Positions 9,260 to 20,600 of a stretch of DNA of 64,000 bases are shown here, piece by piece. Positions within the stretch are counted from its first letter, which is position 1. Each line of letters starts with the position of its first letter. Made by a program: the position numbers and the translations under genes. Origin of the DNA: Dehalococcoidia bacterium (lineage in GTDB: Bacteria; Chloroflexota; Dehalococcoidia; Dehalococcoidales; Fen-1064); contig DUEV01000007.1 in assembly GCA_011170375.1 (NCBI GenBank), positions 1 through 64,000 on the forward strand. Reading direction: 5' to 3'. The notes beneath the pieces are model-generated. The model saw only the letters and a program-made list of their open reading frames with translations. It was not told the origin of the DNA and did no database searches.

Positions 9260-10102
9260 ATGAAACAGATTGCGATATATGGCAAAGGTGGCATTGGCAA
9301 AAGCACGATATCATCCAATCTATCTATGGCCCTTCGGGAGAATGAACTGAAGGTGATGCAGGTTGGCTGTGACCCGAAACGGGACTCCACCAGGTCCCTG
9401 ACTGGCGGTCGACTGATACCCACCGTCCTCGAGACCTACCGACAGCGCTTGAGGTTAGGACAGGACCAATATAGCATCTCTCTGGAAGATATCGTCTTCC
9501 AGGGACCGGGTGGAGTGTACTGTGTTGAGTCCGGCGGGCCTGAGCCAGGGGTGGGCTGTGCTGGTCGGGGGGTATTGACGGCGATTCAGATTCTCAGAGA
9601 CCTTAAAGCCTACGAGACCTATGACCTGGATGTGGTTATATACGACGTCCTTGGTGACGTCGTCTGTGGTGGCTTCGCACAACCTATCCGGCAGGGATTT
9701 GCCCGGGAGATATACCTCGTCTGCTCCGGTGCCTTCATGAGTCTTTACGCTGCCAACAATATCGCCAAGGGTATTCAGCGCCTGGCAAGGCGGGGGCAGA
9801 CCGGCCTGGCTGGTGTCATCTGTAACAGTAGCGGAAACGAGGGTCTCGAAAAAGAAGTGCTCTCTGATTTCGCAGAGCGGATTGGTAGCAAGCTTGTTCA
9901 CTTCATTCCCCGTAGTCCCATCATCCAGGCCTGTGAGGTAGAGAGCAGGACTGTTATCGAGCTTTCACCTAACTCTGTAGAAGCCGGAGGGTTCCGGGCA
10001 ATGGCACAGAAGGTGATGAGCAGTGGTACCCCCACTATCCCGACTCCACTGGAGGAACTGACCGAACTTGAGGAACTTTACCGCCGGCATTTGGAGAACT
10101 AA
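9260..10102 (+). CDS. NifH-like ATPase reductase (nitrogenase iron protein family)
   Basis: [19 protein letters not shown] Walker [28 protein letters not shown] and [16 protein letters not shown] (both [4Fe-4S] Cys ligands). Confidence 0.95.
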   Translation: MKQIAIYGKGGIGKSTISSNLSMALRENELKVMQVGCDPKRDSTRSLTGGRLIPTVLETYRQRLRLGQDQYSISLEDIVFQGPGGVYCVESGGPEPGVGCAGRGVLTAIQILRDLKAYETYDLDVVIYDVLGDVVCGGFAQPIRQGFAREIYLVCSGAFMSLYAANNIAKGIQRLARRGQTGLAGVICNSSGNEGLEKEVLSDFAERIGSKLVHFIPRSPIIQACEVESRTVIELSPNSVEAGGFRAMAQKVMSSGTPTIPTPLEELTELEELYRRHLEN

Positions 10103-10105
10103 AAA

Positions 10106-10930
10106 ATGAATATAGCTGGACTACCAGCGATGACGAGCGTATTGGAGCATCCCTGTTTCAATGACGAAGCGCACGAGCGTATTGGGCGGATTCATCTGCC
10201 AGTGGCCCCTCGATGCAATATTCAGTGTAACTACTGCGAGCACCGCATGTGTGCCGACATTCAGCACCCCGGCTGGGCAGCTAGGCTGCTATCGGAAGCC
10301 GAAGCTGTTGACCTGGTTCGGTCGGTCATAGTTGAGCGGCAGGCCTATGACTTCGTGGTAGGTGTCGCCGGGCCCGGTGACGCCCTGGCCAATGACAAGA
10401 CCTTCCATGTACTTGCTTCTATTCGCGGGATGCATCCTCAGTTAACGACCTGCCTTTGCACCAACGGATTACTCCTTGATGACAGATTGCATGATATAGT
10501 GGAGGCAGGAGTCAGAACTATCACGGTGACCGTTAATGTCACCGACAGTCGGGTGGGGAAGGACATCTACTCACGTGTACACTATCAGGATACGACATAC
10601 CAAGGGGAAGAAGCTGCTGCTATCCTTATTGAGAAACAATTCCTTGGTATTAGAGGGGCGGTAGCTGCTGGTCTTCACGTCAAGGCGAATACCGTGCTCG
10701 TACCCGGTGTGAATGATGAGCACCTGCTGGAACTGGCCCGCCAACTTAGAGATACCGGCGTAACTGTAATGAACATCATGCCCCTTATCCCCGCGGGAAA
10801 AATGAAAAATTATCGACCACCCAGCTGTGGAGAACTCCAGAGGGCGAGACAACAGTGCGCGGAAGTAATTCGTCAGTTCCATAGTTGTGAACAATGTCGG
10901 GCTGATGTCATCTTTCTGCCATCGAGATGA
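10106..10930 (+). CDS. NifB-like radical SAM protein, without NifX-like C-terminal domain
   Basis: HPCFNDEAHERIGRIHLPVAPRCNIQCNYCEHRM, VGVAGPGDALAN, MNIMPLIPAG, C-terminal CEQCRAD. Confidence 0.9.
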   Translation: MNIAGLPAMTSVLEHPCFNDEAHERIGRIHLPVAPRCNIQCNYCEHRMCADIQHPGWAARLLSEAEAVDLVRSVIVERQAYDFVVGVAGPGDALANDKTFHVLASIRGMHPQLTTCLCTNGLLLDDRLHDIVEAGVRTITVTVNVTDSRVGKDIYSRVHYQDTTYQGEEAAAILIEKQFLGIRGAVAAGLHVKANTVLVPGVNDEHLLELARQLRDTGVTVMNIMPLIPAGKMKNYRPPSCGELQRARQQCAEVIRQFHSCEQCRADVIFLPSR

Positions 10931-11210
10931 TTGAATTGCACTCTAATAAACAGTCTCAATAAGCAGTCTTAGGTAGAATACTCGCAACCTCATCATTAGT
11001 CGGCCAATCATACAAGGAAAGAAACATACATCCCGATATTCGCTGTGTGACAGTCTGAACCAACATTCTAGTAGATTGTGACCTAACAAATTGTTATAGT
11101 TTAGTTTGCAGCGTTGAATACATCGGCTCTCAGTGCCATACTGGCATAGTGAATGTAAAATCAACTCAAACTTTAGGGTCATTTGCATATAAAGATTTGG
11201 GAGGTAGAAG

Positions 11211-11957
11211 GTGGCAAAGATTGCGTTAGTTCCTATCAAAGGTATGATTGTATCCGAGAAGCCTCCTCTACGAACGATGAGGACAATTTCTTCGGTGGAG
11301 ATTATCCAAATATTAGGACAGATAAGGAAAAGCAGAGGAATAAAGGCTCTGGTTCTAGAAATCAATTCTCCAGGAGGAAATCCATTCCCTTGTCAGGAGA
11401 TTGCTGATGCACTTAAGTCTATCGACAAACCTGTAGTAGCTTGGGTAAGAGAAATGGCAGCTTCTGGCGGTTACTGGATTGCCTCAGCTGCCGATTCAAT
11501 CGTGGCTGGTAATTTGAGTATAGTAGGATCAGTGGGAGTCATTAGCATTCGGCCTGATTTGTCAGAATTACTCGGGAAGATTGGAATTGACATGGATGCA
11601 ATGGCAACCGGTGTTCACAAATTACTTGGGCTCCCTTTTAAACCGCTTACTCCAGAGGAAAGAATGATTGATAGACAGAAAAGACAAGATGAGATAAGCA
11701 CTATTCAACAGAGTTTTATTACGGAAGTAATGCAAAAACGTCGGCTCACAGATCAAGTAGTGGAGGATATTTCTTCTGGTAAAACATATTTAGGCCAAGA
11801 GGCAAAGAATTTAGGCTTAGTTGATGATCTCGGGGGAAGAGAACAAGCTTTCGAGATTGCCGCACATAAAGCAAACATTACCAAGTACAAGGTCATAGAC
11901 TACACTAAGAAACTGGAAAAGATGAGAAGGTGGCCTCTTGCTAGACTGATTGGATAG
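11211..11957 (+). CDS. S49-family serine peptidase (signal peptide peptidase SppA-like)
   Basis: LEINSPGGNPFPCQEIADALKSIDKPVVAWVREMAASGGYWIASAADSIVA. Confidence 0.88.
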   Translation: MAKIALVPIKGMIVSEKPPLRTMRTISSVEIIQILGQIRKSRGIKALVLEINSPGGNPFPCQEIADALKSIDKPVVAWVREMAASGGYWIASAADSIVAGNLSIVGSVGVISIRPDLSELLGKIGIDMDAMATGVHKLLGLPFKPLTPEERMIDRQKRQDEISTIQQSFITEVMQKRRLTDQVVEDISSGKTYLGQEAKNLGLVDDLGGREQAFEIAAHKANITKYKVIDYTKKLEKMRRWPLARLIG

Positions 11958-12160
11958 TTTGTTTCAAGCCAAAATGTGGCATAATTCAATACATGCCACT
12001 ACCCATCAGCCACCGCGCACAATTGCACAGTGTACTACTTTGTTGAGCCGATGCTGAGAATACATGCAACAGAATGTAGAAATGTTGATTATATCATGGA
12101 GCGGTATTTAGAATTATTATCTGCCCTACTGGTTGCTGTCCTGCACAAAATTCAATTTCG

Positions 12161-13561
12161 CTAGAAGTGGGGTTCGAACTTACCACCATCTTTATCAACT
12201 CGGAATTTTCTCCGCCAGAAAGCTCTATAATGAAGATTCACTGCCCAAATTAACACTAAATTACGGCGTGCCAGTCCGACCCTCCTCCAAATTGATGGTA
12301 GGCTGTAGAACTCGCACCAAACCCAGTCACGCCCCTTTTGAAGCATCTTTTGTGACATTAGCTTTGGTTTGAATACGAGGTTAGACTCATACTGTGACCA
12401 GTCTTTAGTGACTATTCGCCCAACCTTATCCAAGGATTCGCAGAGGTCGGTGCTTGGGTACGGTACGGGCCAAGCAAACTGAGCGCCCTCAAGGCGCATT
12501 TTCTGGGCAAAGCGGACGGTACGCTCAAAAACATCTTCATTGTCTTCGTCTAAACCAAGGAGAAAGAAGCCATGGATGGCGATGCCGTGGGAGTGGATCT
12601 TTCTGATTACCGTTTGGTATTCATCTACCGAATTGACTCTCTTGCCCACCGCCGCCAGATTAGCTGGGGATAGTGTCTCAAACCCGATAAATAGTGCTTG
12701 GCAGCCGCTAGCAGCTACCAGTTTGAGTAATTCATCATCTCTCGCTACCGTGACTGAGGCCTGTGCGACCCACTTGATTTTATAGGGAACAAGAGCGCTA
12801 AAGAGCTCTTTGGCGAATTTGGGATTGCCCACGATATTATCGTCAACGAAAACGATAAGTTTCCTCCGGTTCAATGTTTCGATCTCCTTGAGAACTTCTT
12901 CTACTGGGCGACAGCGATAAGTATGGCCGAAGAATGAAGTAACTGAGCAGAAGGAGCAGGAATAGGGACAACCTCTAGTGGTTGAGATCGTGTTCGTGAC
13001 GTAGTACGCCCCTTTGGCGAACAAGTCCCGCCTGGGAATAGGCAAATTGAGTAAACTGGGGCGCCCACGGTGTCTGTAAACCCTTTGGAGTCTGTTGGCC
13101 TTGAAATCCTCAATTAAATTCGGCCAAATTCCCTCGGCTTCCCCGATAACCACTGCATCAGCGTGCTGACTTGCCTCTTCGGGCAGGGCGCTAGGATGGG
13201 CACCCCCTAAGACAACCTTCACTCTTCTGGCTCTGAAGCTATCGGCAATCTCGTAGGCACGTTGCGCCGTGATAGTTAGTGCTGTAATCCCCACTAAGTC
13301 GGTTTCCTTTTTGAAATCAACAACTGTGACATTCTCATCAGTTAAGGAGACTTCGACCTCTGGCGGGGTTAGCGCGGCGACCATTGCCAAGCCTAGCGGT
13401 GGGCATAGGACCTTCTTCAGCGGGGTGTTCTCTTGTATAGCCGGGACGATTAGTTGTAGTTTCACGAGGATGCCCCCTCTTGAGACCTCATACGAGACTA
13501 TATAGCAGGCCAATCTTTTTTGCAATATGTGAAGAGAATTCAGGCTGGAGGAGGCAACCAA
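12161..13561 (-). CDS. B12-binding-domain radical SAM protein
   Basis: N-terminal cobalamin-binding-like domain (VVLGGAHPSALPEEA) and TRGCPYSCSFCSV; true start probably near 13465. Confidence 0.9.
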   Translation of the reverse strand: MVASSSLNSLHILQKRLACYIVSYEVSRGGILVKLQLIVPAIQENTPLKKVLCPPLGLAMVAALTPPEVEVSLTDENVTVVDFKKETDLVGITALTITAQRAYEIADSFRARRVKVVLGGAHPSALPEEASQHADAVVIGEAEGIWPNLIEDFKANRLQRVYRHRGRPSLLNLPIPRRDLFAKGAYYVTNTISTTRGCPYSCSFCSVTSFFGHTYRCRPVEEVLKEIETLNRRKLIVFVDDNIVGNPKFAKELFSALVPYKIKWVAQASVTVARDDELLKLVAASGCQALFIGFETLSPANLAAVGKRVNSVDEYQTVIRKIHSHGIAIHGFFLLGLDEDNEDVFERTVRFAQKMRLEGAQFAWPVPYPSTDLCESLDKVGRIVTKDWSQYESNLVFKPKLMSQKMLQKGRDWVWCEFYSLPSIWRRVGLARRNLVLIWAVNLHYRAFWRRKFRVDKDGGKFEPHF

Positions 13562-13733
13562 AGCTCTGGTAGAGTTGAAGAGTGGTAAAATCCGGGGATC
13601 TAAGGTGTTGGTAACGCGAGGATAACAAAAGGGTGGAATGTTTAGTTAGGTATCCGCAGCCTTCTTTCCCCCGCTGTCCCAGAGGTAACATCGCAGAATT
13701 GGGGTCAGGTGAGCAGAGTGCCACTGAAATCCC

Positions 13734-14102
13734 TTAATACCAACCGTCTTCTTCATTAAACTCGTCCCTTATTATCCTTTCGGCCTTCTCATCGCTACCT
13801 AAAGTGGCAAAAGTGGTGCGGGGAGCTCGGTACTTCTTCACCAGTGCCCGAATCGTTTCCCGGAAAGCTCCTTCATCATTGGCTGATATGTGGACTATAT
13901 GCTGCATGATCTCTTCAATGGCCTTACCCCTAGTCTCACCGTGTACTGCGCCTCGCATGTTTTCAAGAGAAATGCTCACCCCACACTGCTTGGCTACCTC
14001 TTCCAGCCCTTCTTCTGTGATGGCCTCTAAAGGACCCTCAATGGGGCCTAGAGGGAACCATCTCAGAACAGCATTGAACTCTGCCATTGTCTTACTCCTC
14101 AA
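13734..14102 (-). CDS. Hypothetical protein
   Basis: ORF adjacent to and overlapping the flavodoxin-fold gene; likely start MAEFNAVL. Confidence 0.6.
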   Translation of the reverse strand: MRSKTMAEFNAVLRWFPLGPIEGPLEAITEEGLEEVAKQCGVSISLENMRGAVHGETRGKAIEEIMQHIVHISANDEGAFRETIRALVKKYRAPRTTFATLGSDEKAERIIRDEFNEEDGWY

Positions 14103-14977
14103 CTGGTAGATTCTGCTGGCTCAGGGTCAATCTGCAAGTACTCCCGGTACTTCTCTCGTCCTTCCCTCAGTATTGGTCTCAACTTTCTGAAGTAGTCTTT
14201 AGAGGGCAGTATTTCGTAGGCCGCATGGCCAGACCTGCCCGAATGAATCCAATCAAGCTGTTCTTCGGAGAAATGCACCTTTATCTTGCCACCCTCAATG
14301 TTGACCTTACCTGTAATCCCACAGGTGCCGCACTCGACCGTCTCGCCATCCTTGCGAATACGGATGATACGGTCATGGCAGATAGGGCAAATCCCGGGCT
14401 CACCCAGATAGGTAGTATCGCCAGTTCTAATTGAGTTGACCAGTGCTTTCCCCATACCACATACTCTCTCCAGAAGCTCGGGATGGGCTACTGCCTCGTT
14501 CATACCCTGAGTGTGAACCAGCGCCCGGTCGATGACTTTCATCCCTAGCTGACGGAGCAGGATATTGGGCTGCAAGAAGGCATATTGCGTATATCCCCGG
14601 GTGGCATAGGGCATAATGATTACCGCTGGCTTTCCTCGCACCCGAGAAGGCTGGCTACCTAGAATAAACAAACGGTCAATGAACTGCTTCACAACGGCTG
14701 TAGCTTCCTTGATATAACAAGGGGCACCGAAAACAACGCCATCAGACTGGTATATCATTTCCAGCAGGTTATTATGATCATCCACATCCTTGAGTTTGCA
14801 CCCTACCCCGCCGAACAAGCAGGTAGCCAGTCCTTCACAGGGCAGTATTCTATAGTTCTGCCATCTCACTATTTCGACTTCAGCCCCGTCCCGTTCAGTG
14901 GCCATTAACGCTTCCTTCACCAATATCTCAGTATTCCCCAGCCGTCTGTGGCTTGCTACGATACCTAAGACCTTCAT
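14099..14977 (-). CDS. NADPH-dependent FMN reductase / flavodoxin-fold protein with zinc-ribbon-like insert
   Basis: MKVLGIVASHRRLGNTEILVKEAL, DGVVFGAPCYIKEATAVVKQFIDR, CPICHDRI...ECGTCG. Confidence 0.85.
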   Translation of the reverse strand: MKVLGIVASHRRLGNTEILVKEALMATERDGAEVEIVRWQNYRILPCEGLATCLFGGVGCKLKDVDDHNNLLEMIYQSDGVVFGAPCYIKEATAVVKQFIDRLFILGSQPSRVRGKPAVIIMPYATRGYTQYAFLQPNILLRQLGMKVIDRALVHTQGMNEAVAHPELLERVCGMGKALVNSIRTGDTTYLGEPGICPICHDRIIRIRKDGETVECGTCGITGKVNIEGGKIKVHFSEEQLDWIHSGRSGHAAYEILPSKDYFRKLRPILREGREKYREYLQIDPEPAESTS

Positions 14978-15318
14978 CGCTTCTGATCTCCTTTTACTAT
15001 ATCTGGTAGTTCCTATTTCAACTCAGGATGAGGCATCCCGGCCCTCATTACTCGTGCCACTAATAGTAGAACTGTGGCGCTTGGCTGTCAATGCAACAAT
15101 GGAACGATTATTATTCACTCATTATTCTTTTGTCTAGAATATCCTGTATCGAGTCCGAGAAAGCCATAACAATACAAGGGTCAAGATTTTGAAACCACTA
15201 AATGGTATTGTTACCTCTTATGGCACATGAGTAGTATTGTCCGATAGTTCCTCGAATCAATTGCTGAAAATTGGAGTGACCTTAACTGGATCGAACTCAC
15301 AAAGGTCACGAGCGATGG

Positions 15319-16013
15319 TTATTCGAATCTTAGTGCTTCCGCAGGATATATTTTAGCAGCCTGTCGTGCTGGTAGATAAGTGGTGAGTAATGAAGCCCCG
15401 TAGGCGATGATAACCACCGCCATGATATTAATCCACGGAACCTGATACGTGATACTGGCAAAGTATTCTTTCATCGCCCCTATGATTTGTACCGAGAGAC
15501 CAGCGCCCAGGGCAACGCCGAGGCCAATACCTAGCAAAGCGACGAAAGAAGATTCCAACAAGAAGGAGAACTGCACCATGCTCTTTTGGAAACCTAGTGC
15601 TCGGAGTACACCAATCTGCTTTCGGCGCTCTACTACGGAACGAGCAGCGACAACACCCAAGGCAGCGATACCCACTAGCAAACCCAAGCCCATAAAGCCT
15701 TGGAGTAAATTGTTAATCATTACACTAGCACTAGCGTTTTCACGGATCTCATCTGCCATTACCTCCGCTTGCATACCGTGCTTCACGAAGGTCACTTCCA
15801 ATGCTCTGGCTATAGTCTCGGCGTCCACACCATCCTTGAGCTGGAACATATAGGCCAGCGGTGGTACCGGCTGTGAAAACAGGGAATCCACTGTTTCCTG
15901 AGATGTTAAAATCCCACTGGCATAAAACGCTTCTTGGCTCAATACCCCGATTACCTGGAGCCTTTGCTCTACCCCGGTAAACGGGTCTTGGGCCTCGATA
16001 CTCTCTTTAGACT
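15319..16013 (-). pseudogene. FtsX-like ABC transporter permease fragment (C-terminal part only)
   Basis: ERRKQIGVLRALGFQKSMVQFSFLLESSFVALLGIGLGVALG; frame remains open upstream (KESIEAQDPFTGVEQRLQVIGVLSQEAF) then runs into unrelated sequence. Confidence 0.75.
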
Positions 16014-16749
16014 TACGAGACCCCTATCAGAGATTTTATGGAAGAAATATCCGAATTGTTGCCCCGCTTGTCATTCACGCCGAGTCACACGCGGAACTGA
16101 GGAGTTTAAGGGCGAAATAGTGGAGTGCAATTGTATATTGACTCTAGCTGAGACAGAAGATAGGAACTCATTCCTATCTGATGATCAAAAAGAAGGGGCC
16201 GATAAGAAAAGAAGAGAATATGCAACTCAGTATTTGGAAAAGGGCATTTGTGAATATAGCTCTCTAAGCGTTAAACAAATTGAGGAACGATTTGAGAAGA
16301 TATTTAGAAGAAATATTTTTGCATCTGACCTTGAACATGTTACATTTCACCTGCTTGAAGAGGTCGGCGAAGTCACAGCGACGTTAATTAAACTATATAT
16401 ACATATAAAGTTAAGGAAGATACGAAACCGGAAGATTTATCAGCAGATTGGGAGAAACTCCTCCCAGAATTGGAGGATGAAATAGCTGACTGTTTTTCCT
16501 TGGCTTTTCGCAGTTTCCTCAAAAATCCGTGATGTATGCAGAATTTTTGATAATTGTAGCGGAAATACTACAGTAGCCGAAAAGATGTATATTTCAGAGC
16601 ACCTAAAAAAGAGGCACATGCGAGAGGCTGATGGGTTGATGCAGTGTTGGGATTGCGGGGGGGATGAATGCAGGTGCGACATCAAGCTAATTACAGATGC
16701 TGGTACTGCTGAAGCAATCTCTAGAGTTTATAATCTACATACAGATTAG
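16014..16749 (+). pseudogene. MazG-like pyrophosphohydrolase remnant with frameshifts
   Basis: PLSEILWKKYPNCCPACHS...FHLLEEVGEVTATLIKLY, then other frames give YKVKEDTKPEDLSADWEKLLPELEDEIADCFSLAFRSFLKN and KMYISEHLKKRHMREADGLMQCWDCGGDECRCDIKL. Confidence 0.6.
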
Positions 16750-16780
16750 CTATAATATTCGCTAAGCTGGCAACCTGCAG

Positions 16781-16818
16781 CCGCTAGGTTGTAGGTTCGA
16801 GTCCTACCCGGGGAGCCA
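16781..16818 (+). tRNA. tRNA-Asn 3'-half remnant (partial; att-like)
   Basis: ccgctaggttgtaggttcgagtcctacccggggagcca: T-arm plus acceptor with G discriminator and CCA; 5' half absent. Confidence 0.65.
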
Positions 16819-16870
16819 GCTACCAGTGCTTAACTATTCACAGGCAAAGTAAATGACCTGCATCAAAAGA

Positions 16871-16893
16871 AAAAGGAGCCTTTATAAAGGCTC
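16871..16893. terminator. Hairpin terminator
   Basis: aaggagcctttataaaggctccct inverted repeat. Confidence 0.5.
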
Positions 16894-17061
16894 CCTCAGT
16901 TGTAGGGGCTATATGTATAATGTGTACATATGCGCCTGTGACATGTGTCCTTAGACCGGCCAGCCAGTGCGGCGAAGGGCCGGCCACACAAAGGCAGCCT
17001 GGCAGACCATTGGCGAGCTGCCAGCCTTTAGCTTACATGGATGTGATTCAAGAGATACAAC

Positions 17062-17331
17062 CTATCTGAAGTCTTCTGGGTTAACAATTATATCTAGCTC
17101 GTAAATACCTTCTGTCGGAAAATCTGGTGCCCCCTTGGCCACAACTTGACGTATGGACTCAATGTCCTTCGCATCCCAGAAACAGTATAATTTGCCTTCC
17201 TCGCGTGCATAGTAGCTCTTAAGCCAAAAAGCATCAGCTGTGACATTCGCCTTCACACCCTTAGCGACAGGTGTAGCGGCCTCCAATGTCAAATCCTTGC
17301 CTACTGGGTGAACGACTATAAACTTAGCCAT
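17062..17331 (-). CDS. DUF4242-like small protein
   Basis: 89 aa; MAKFIVVHPVGKDLTLEAA...ADAFWLKSYYAREEGKLYCFWDAKDIESIRQVV. Confidence 0.7.
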   Translation of the reverse strand: MAKFIVVHPVGKDLTLEAATPVAKGVKANVTADAFWLKSYYAREEGKLYCFWDAKDIESIRQVVAKGAPDFPTEGIYELDIIVNPEDFR

Positions 17332-17695
17332 TTTTTATCGGCTCCTTCTTATTGATTGTGTCGGGTACCCGAAATGATACCAGCTGGCCTCCCTACCGCC
17401 CGCAAGAAAAGAAGCCAGCTTCGTTCTAACATGAGCAACACCTCCTTTCTAAATAACAGGAGCACCAGTCACCGCCATTCACTTCGACGATTCTGGTGTC
17501 ACCTAAGCTTCCACCACCCACCTCCCGACATTATTCCACAAGAGGTCGGGTATGGTTGGGTATTAGTGATATACGTATAGATATTGTACTGGGGAGTTGA
17601 TTTTAGTCCTTTGGAAGACTGTTGTCAATACCACTTGACATTACTCTAGTATACTACTACACTAGGGGCACTGAACCAGCACGGGGGCGTTACCC

Positions 17696-20600
17696 ATGAT
17701 ATGCCCGAAGTGCCAGACAGAGAACCGAAAGGGACGTAGGTTCTGCTCTAGGTGTGGTAGCCCACTCCAGATAGTATGTCCAGCCTGTCAAGCAGTCAAC
17801 GAGCCTGGGGAAGACTATTGTGGTGAATGTGGTGCCGCTCTAACCGAACCAGCACCCATGCCAACTCCCCAAGTACCTCCTTCCCCCGAGCCCGCCTCAT
17901 TTGTCGGGGGCCGTTACCAAGTAAAGAAATTACTCGGTGAGGGCGGCAAGAAGAAGGTCTATCTCGTCCATGACAATACCCTCGACCGAGACGTTGCTTT
18001 TGCCCTGATAAAGACGGAGAAGCTCGACGACGAAGCCCGTACACGTATCAAGCGTGAAGCCCAAGCTATGGGCAGACTCGGTGACCACCCCAATATCGTT
18101 ACTTTATATGACTTCGGAGACCATGAAGGCCAACCTTACATCGTCTTGCCTCAAATGCCCGGTGGTGATGTCGAAGGGTTTATAGAGAAAGCACCCGAAC
18201 ACCGACTTCCCCTCGAGCAGGCTATTAGTATTGCCAAATCGGTCTGTCAGGGTCTGGAGTTCGCACACTCAAGGGGCATCATCCATAGAGACTTAAAACC
18301 GGGTAATGTCTGGATGAGTGCCGATGGTACTGCGAAGATAGGTGACTTCGGTTTGGCAGTAGCAGTTGACCTCTCACGATTGACTCAAGAAGGCATGATG
18401 GTGGGTACAGCCTCCTATATGCCTCCAGAACAGGCAATGGGCGGAGAGGTAACAGCAAAAGCCGACCTCTACTCCCTTGGAGCGATGCTTTACGAGATGG
18501 TAACAGGTAGACCACCGTTTATTGGGGATGATTGGGTATATGTCGTAAGCCAGCATATCAACACCTCGGTAGTGTCACCCACCTGGCACCGGGCCGACCT
18601 GCCAGCGGGACTAGAGGTACTCATTCTACAGTTATTAGAGAAAGACCCCGAGAAACGACCCAACTCTGCCGGTGATGTACTCAAGGCACTAGAGTCTATT
18701 GAGGCAGGCAAGGTTGAAAAGGAACCATCACAGGTAACCGCCGCTCCAGAGAATAGTCCTCTTTACAGAACAGTTTTCGTCGGTCGTGAACCGGAGCAGA
18801 AACAGCTGCAGGCGGCTTTCGACGGGGCCATGTCGGGACAGGGTGCCCTGATGATGGTGGTGGGAGAACCAGGTATTGGTAAGACAGCCTTATGTGAGCA
18901 GCTATCCACCTATGTGACACTTAGAGGTGGCAAGACCCTAGTCGGCCACTGCTACGAGGAAGGCTCATTATCACTACCATATCTGGCCTTTGTCGAGGCG
19001 ATGCGTTCCTATGTTCTTACACGGGAGACCAGAAACCTGAGGAGGGAGCTGGGGACGGGGGCGGCTGATGTTGCCCGTATCGTCTCTGAGGTAAGAGAGA
19101 AGCTCAAGGTAGAACTAAAACCGTCTGGGAACCCCGAGGAAGAGCGCTACCGTCTGTTTCAGGCTGTAACTGCTTTCCTCACTAATGCTGCTAAGGTCCA
19201 GCCATTATTGATTGTACTGGAAGACCTGCATGACTCTGATAAGGGTACGTTAGAGATGCTGACCCATGTCTCACGCAATCTATCTGGCGCAAGGCTCCTG
19301 ATAGTTGGCACATATCGAGATGTAGAGGTAGATAGGACTCATCCCTTATCAACAGCCTTGGCCGAGTTAAGACGTGCTACCACCTTTAACCGCGTCCTGC
19401 TGCGGGGCCTCAATGCAGACGAGGTCAGGCGGATGTTGGAGAGCATCACCAGGGAAGAAGTACCGTGGAGCTTGGCAGAGGCAGTGTACCGTCAGACAGA
19501 GGGTAATCCACTGTTCGTGCAGGAGGTGATACGATATATCGCCGAGGAGGGACTACTCTACCGTGAGAAGGGACAGTGGAGAATTACCAGGGAAAAGTCT
19601 CTAGAGATGAGCATCCCCGAGGGATTACGGGATGTGGTTGGTAAGCGTCTCTCTGGGCTGAGTCAAGAGTGTAATAATCTACTCTCGATTGCCTCCGTGA
19701 TAGGTAGGGAATTCAGACTGGCCGTATTGCAGAACGTGGCCAATGTATCCGATGATGAGCTATTTATTGCTCTCGAGGAAGCTAAGGGAACTGCCGTGGT
19801 CGAGGAACGCTCGACCGTTGGCGCAGCGGTCACATACCGCTTTAGCCATGCCTTCTTCCGGCAAACCCTCTATGAGGAGATTATTGCCCCGAGGCGAATA
19901 CGACTCCACCAGCAGGCAGGTCAAGCGCTAGAAGAAGTGTATGCCAGGCGACTAGAGGAGCACGCTGCCGAGTTGGCTGAGCACTTCTCCTACTCATCTG
20001 ACCCCGCCGACCTTGCCAAAGCAATTAACTACGGTGAGATGGCAGCTCGAAAAGCTATCTCTGTCTACGCCTATGGGGAGGCAGCAAGGTTACTAGAGCA
20101 AGCGCTCAAGGTGCAGGAGGTGCTCGACCCGGAAGATAAGGCCAAACAATGTGACCTGCTGTTGCTTATGGCTGAAGCCCTACTCCCGGGCGAAGAGCAC
20201 CGTCAGGTTGTTGATGACGTTGCGCCCCGGGCCTTTGCGCTGGCAGAAGAGATGGGTGATAACATCCGGGCTTCACGCGCATGTTTGAGGGCGCTGGATG
20301 GTCTACATCGCTCTGGATGCGTGAACGCCTTCAGCGATCCAGCAATCCCGGTATGGGCAGAGCGCGCCGACCAATTCGCGCCAGCCCAGAGTGTCGATAG
20401 AGTGTGGGTTGATATGCGCTTAAGCTGGGTGCGGATGGGTGAATTGAGATTTGTGGATTCTCAAACCTTACGTAGGCACGCGCTGGAACTGGCACGCCGG
20501 CTTGACGACCCGGACGCCCTGTTCTTTGCTATCTATCAGAACTATGCTATTTTCACGACTGTGCAAGAGGAACAGGAGAGACTTCAACTTACCGATGAAG

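Noticed and set aside
6495-10930. Canonical N2-fixing nif operon
   Set aside because: Cofactor His region not conserved, no nifEN/V/S/U or Mo transport genes nearby, and gene order differs; only a nitrogenase-like assignment is supported.
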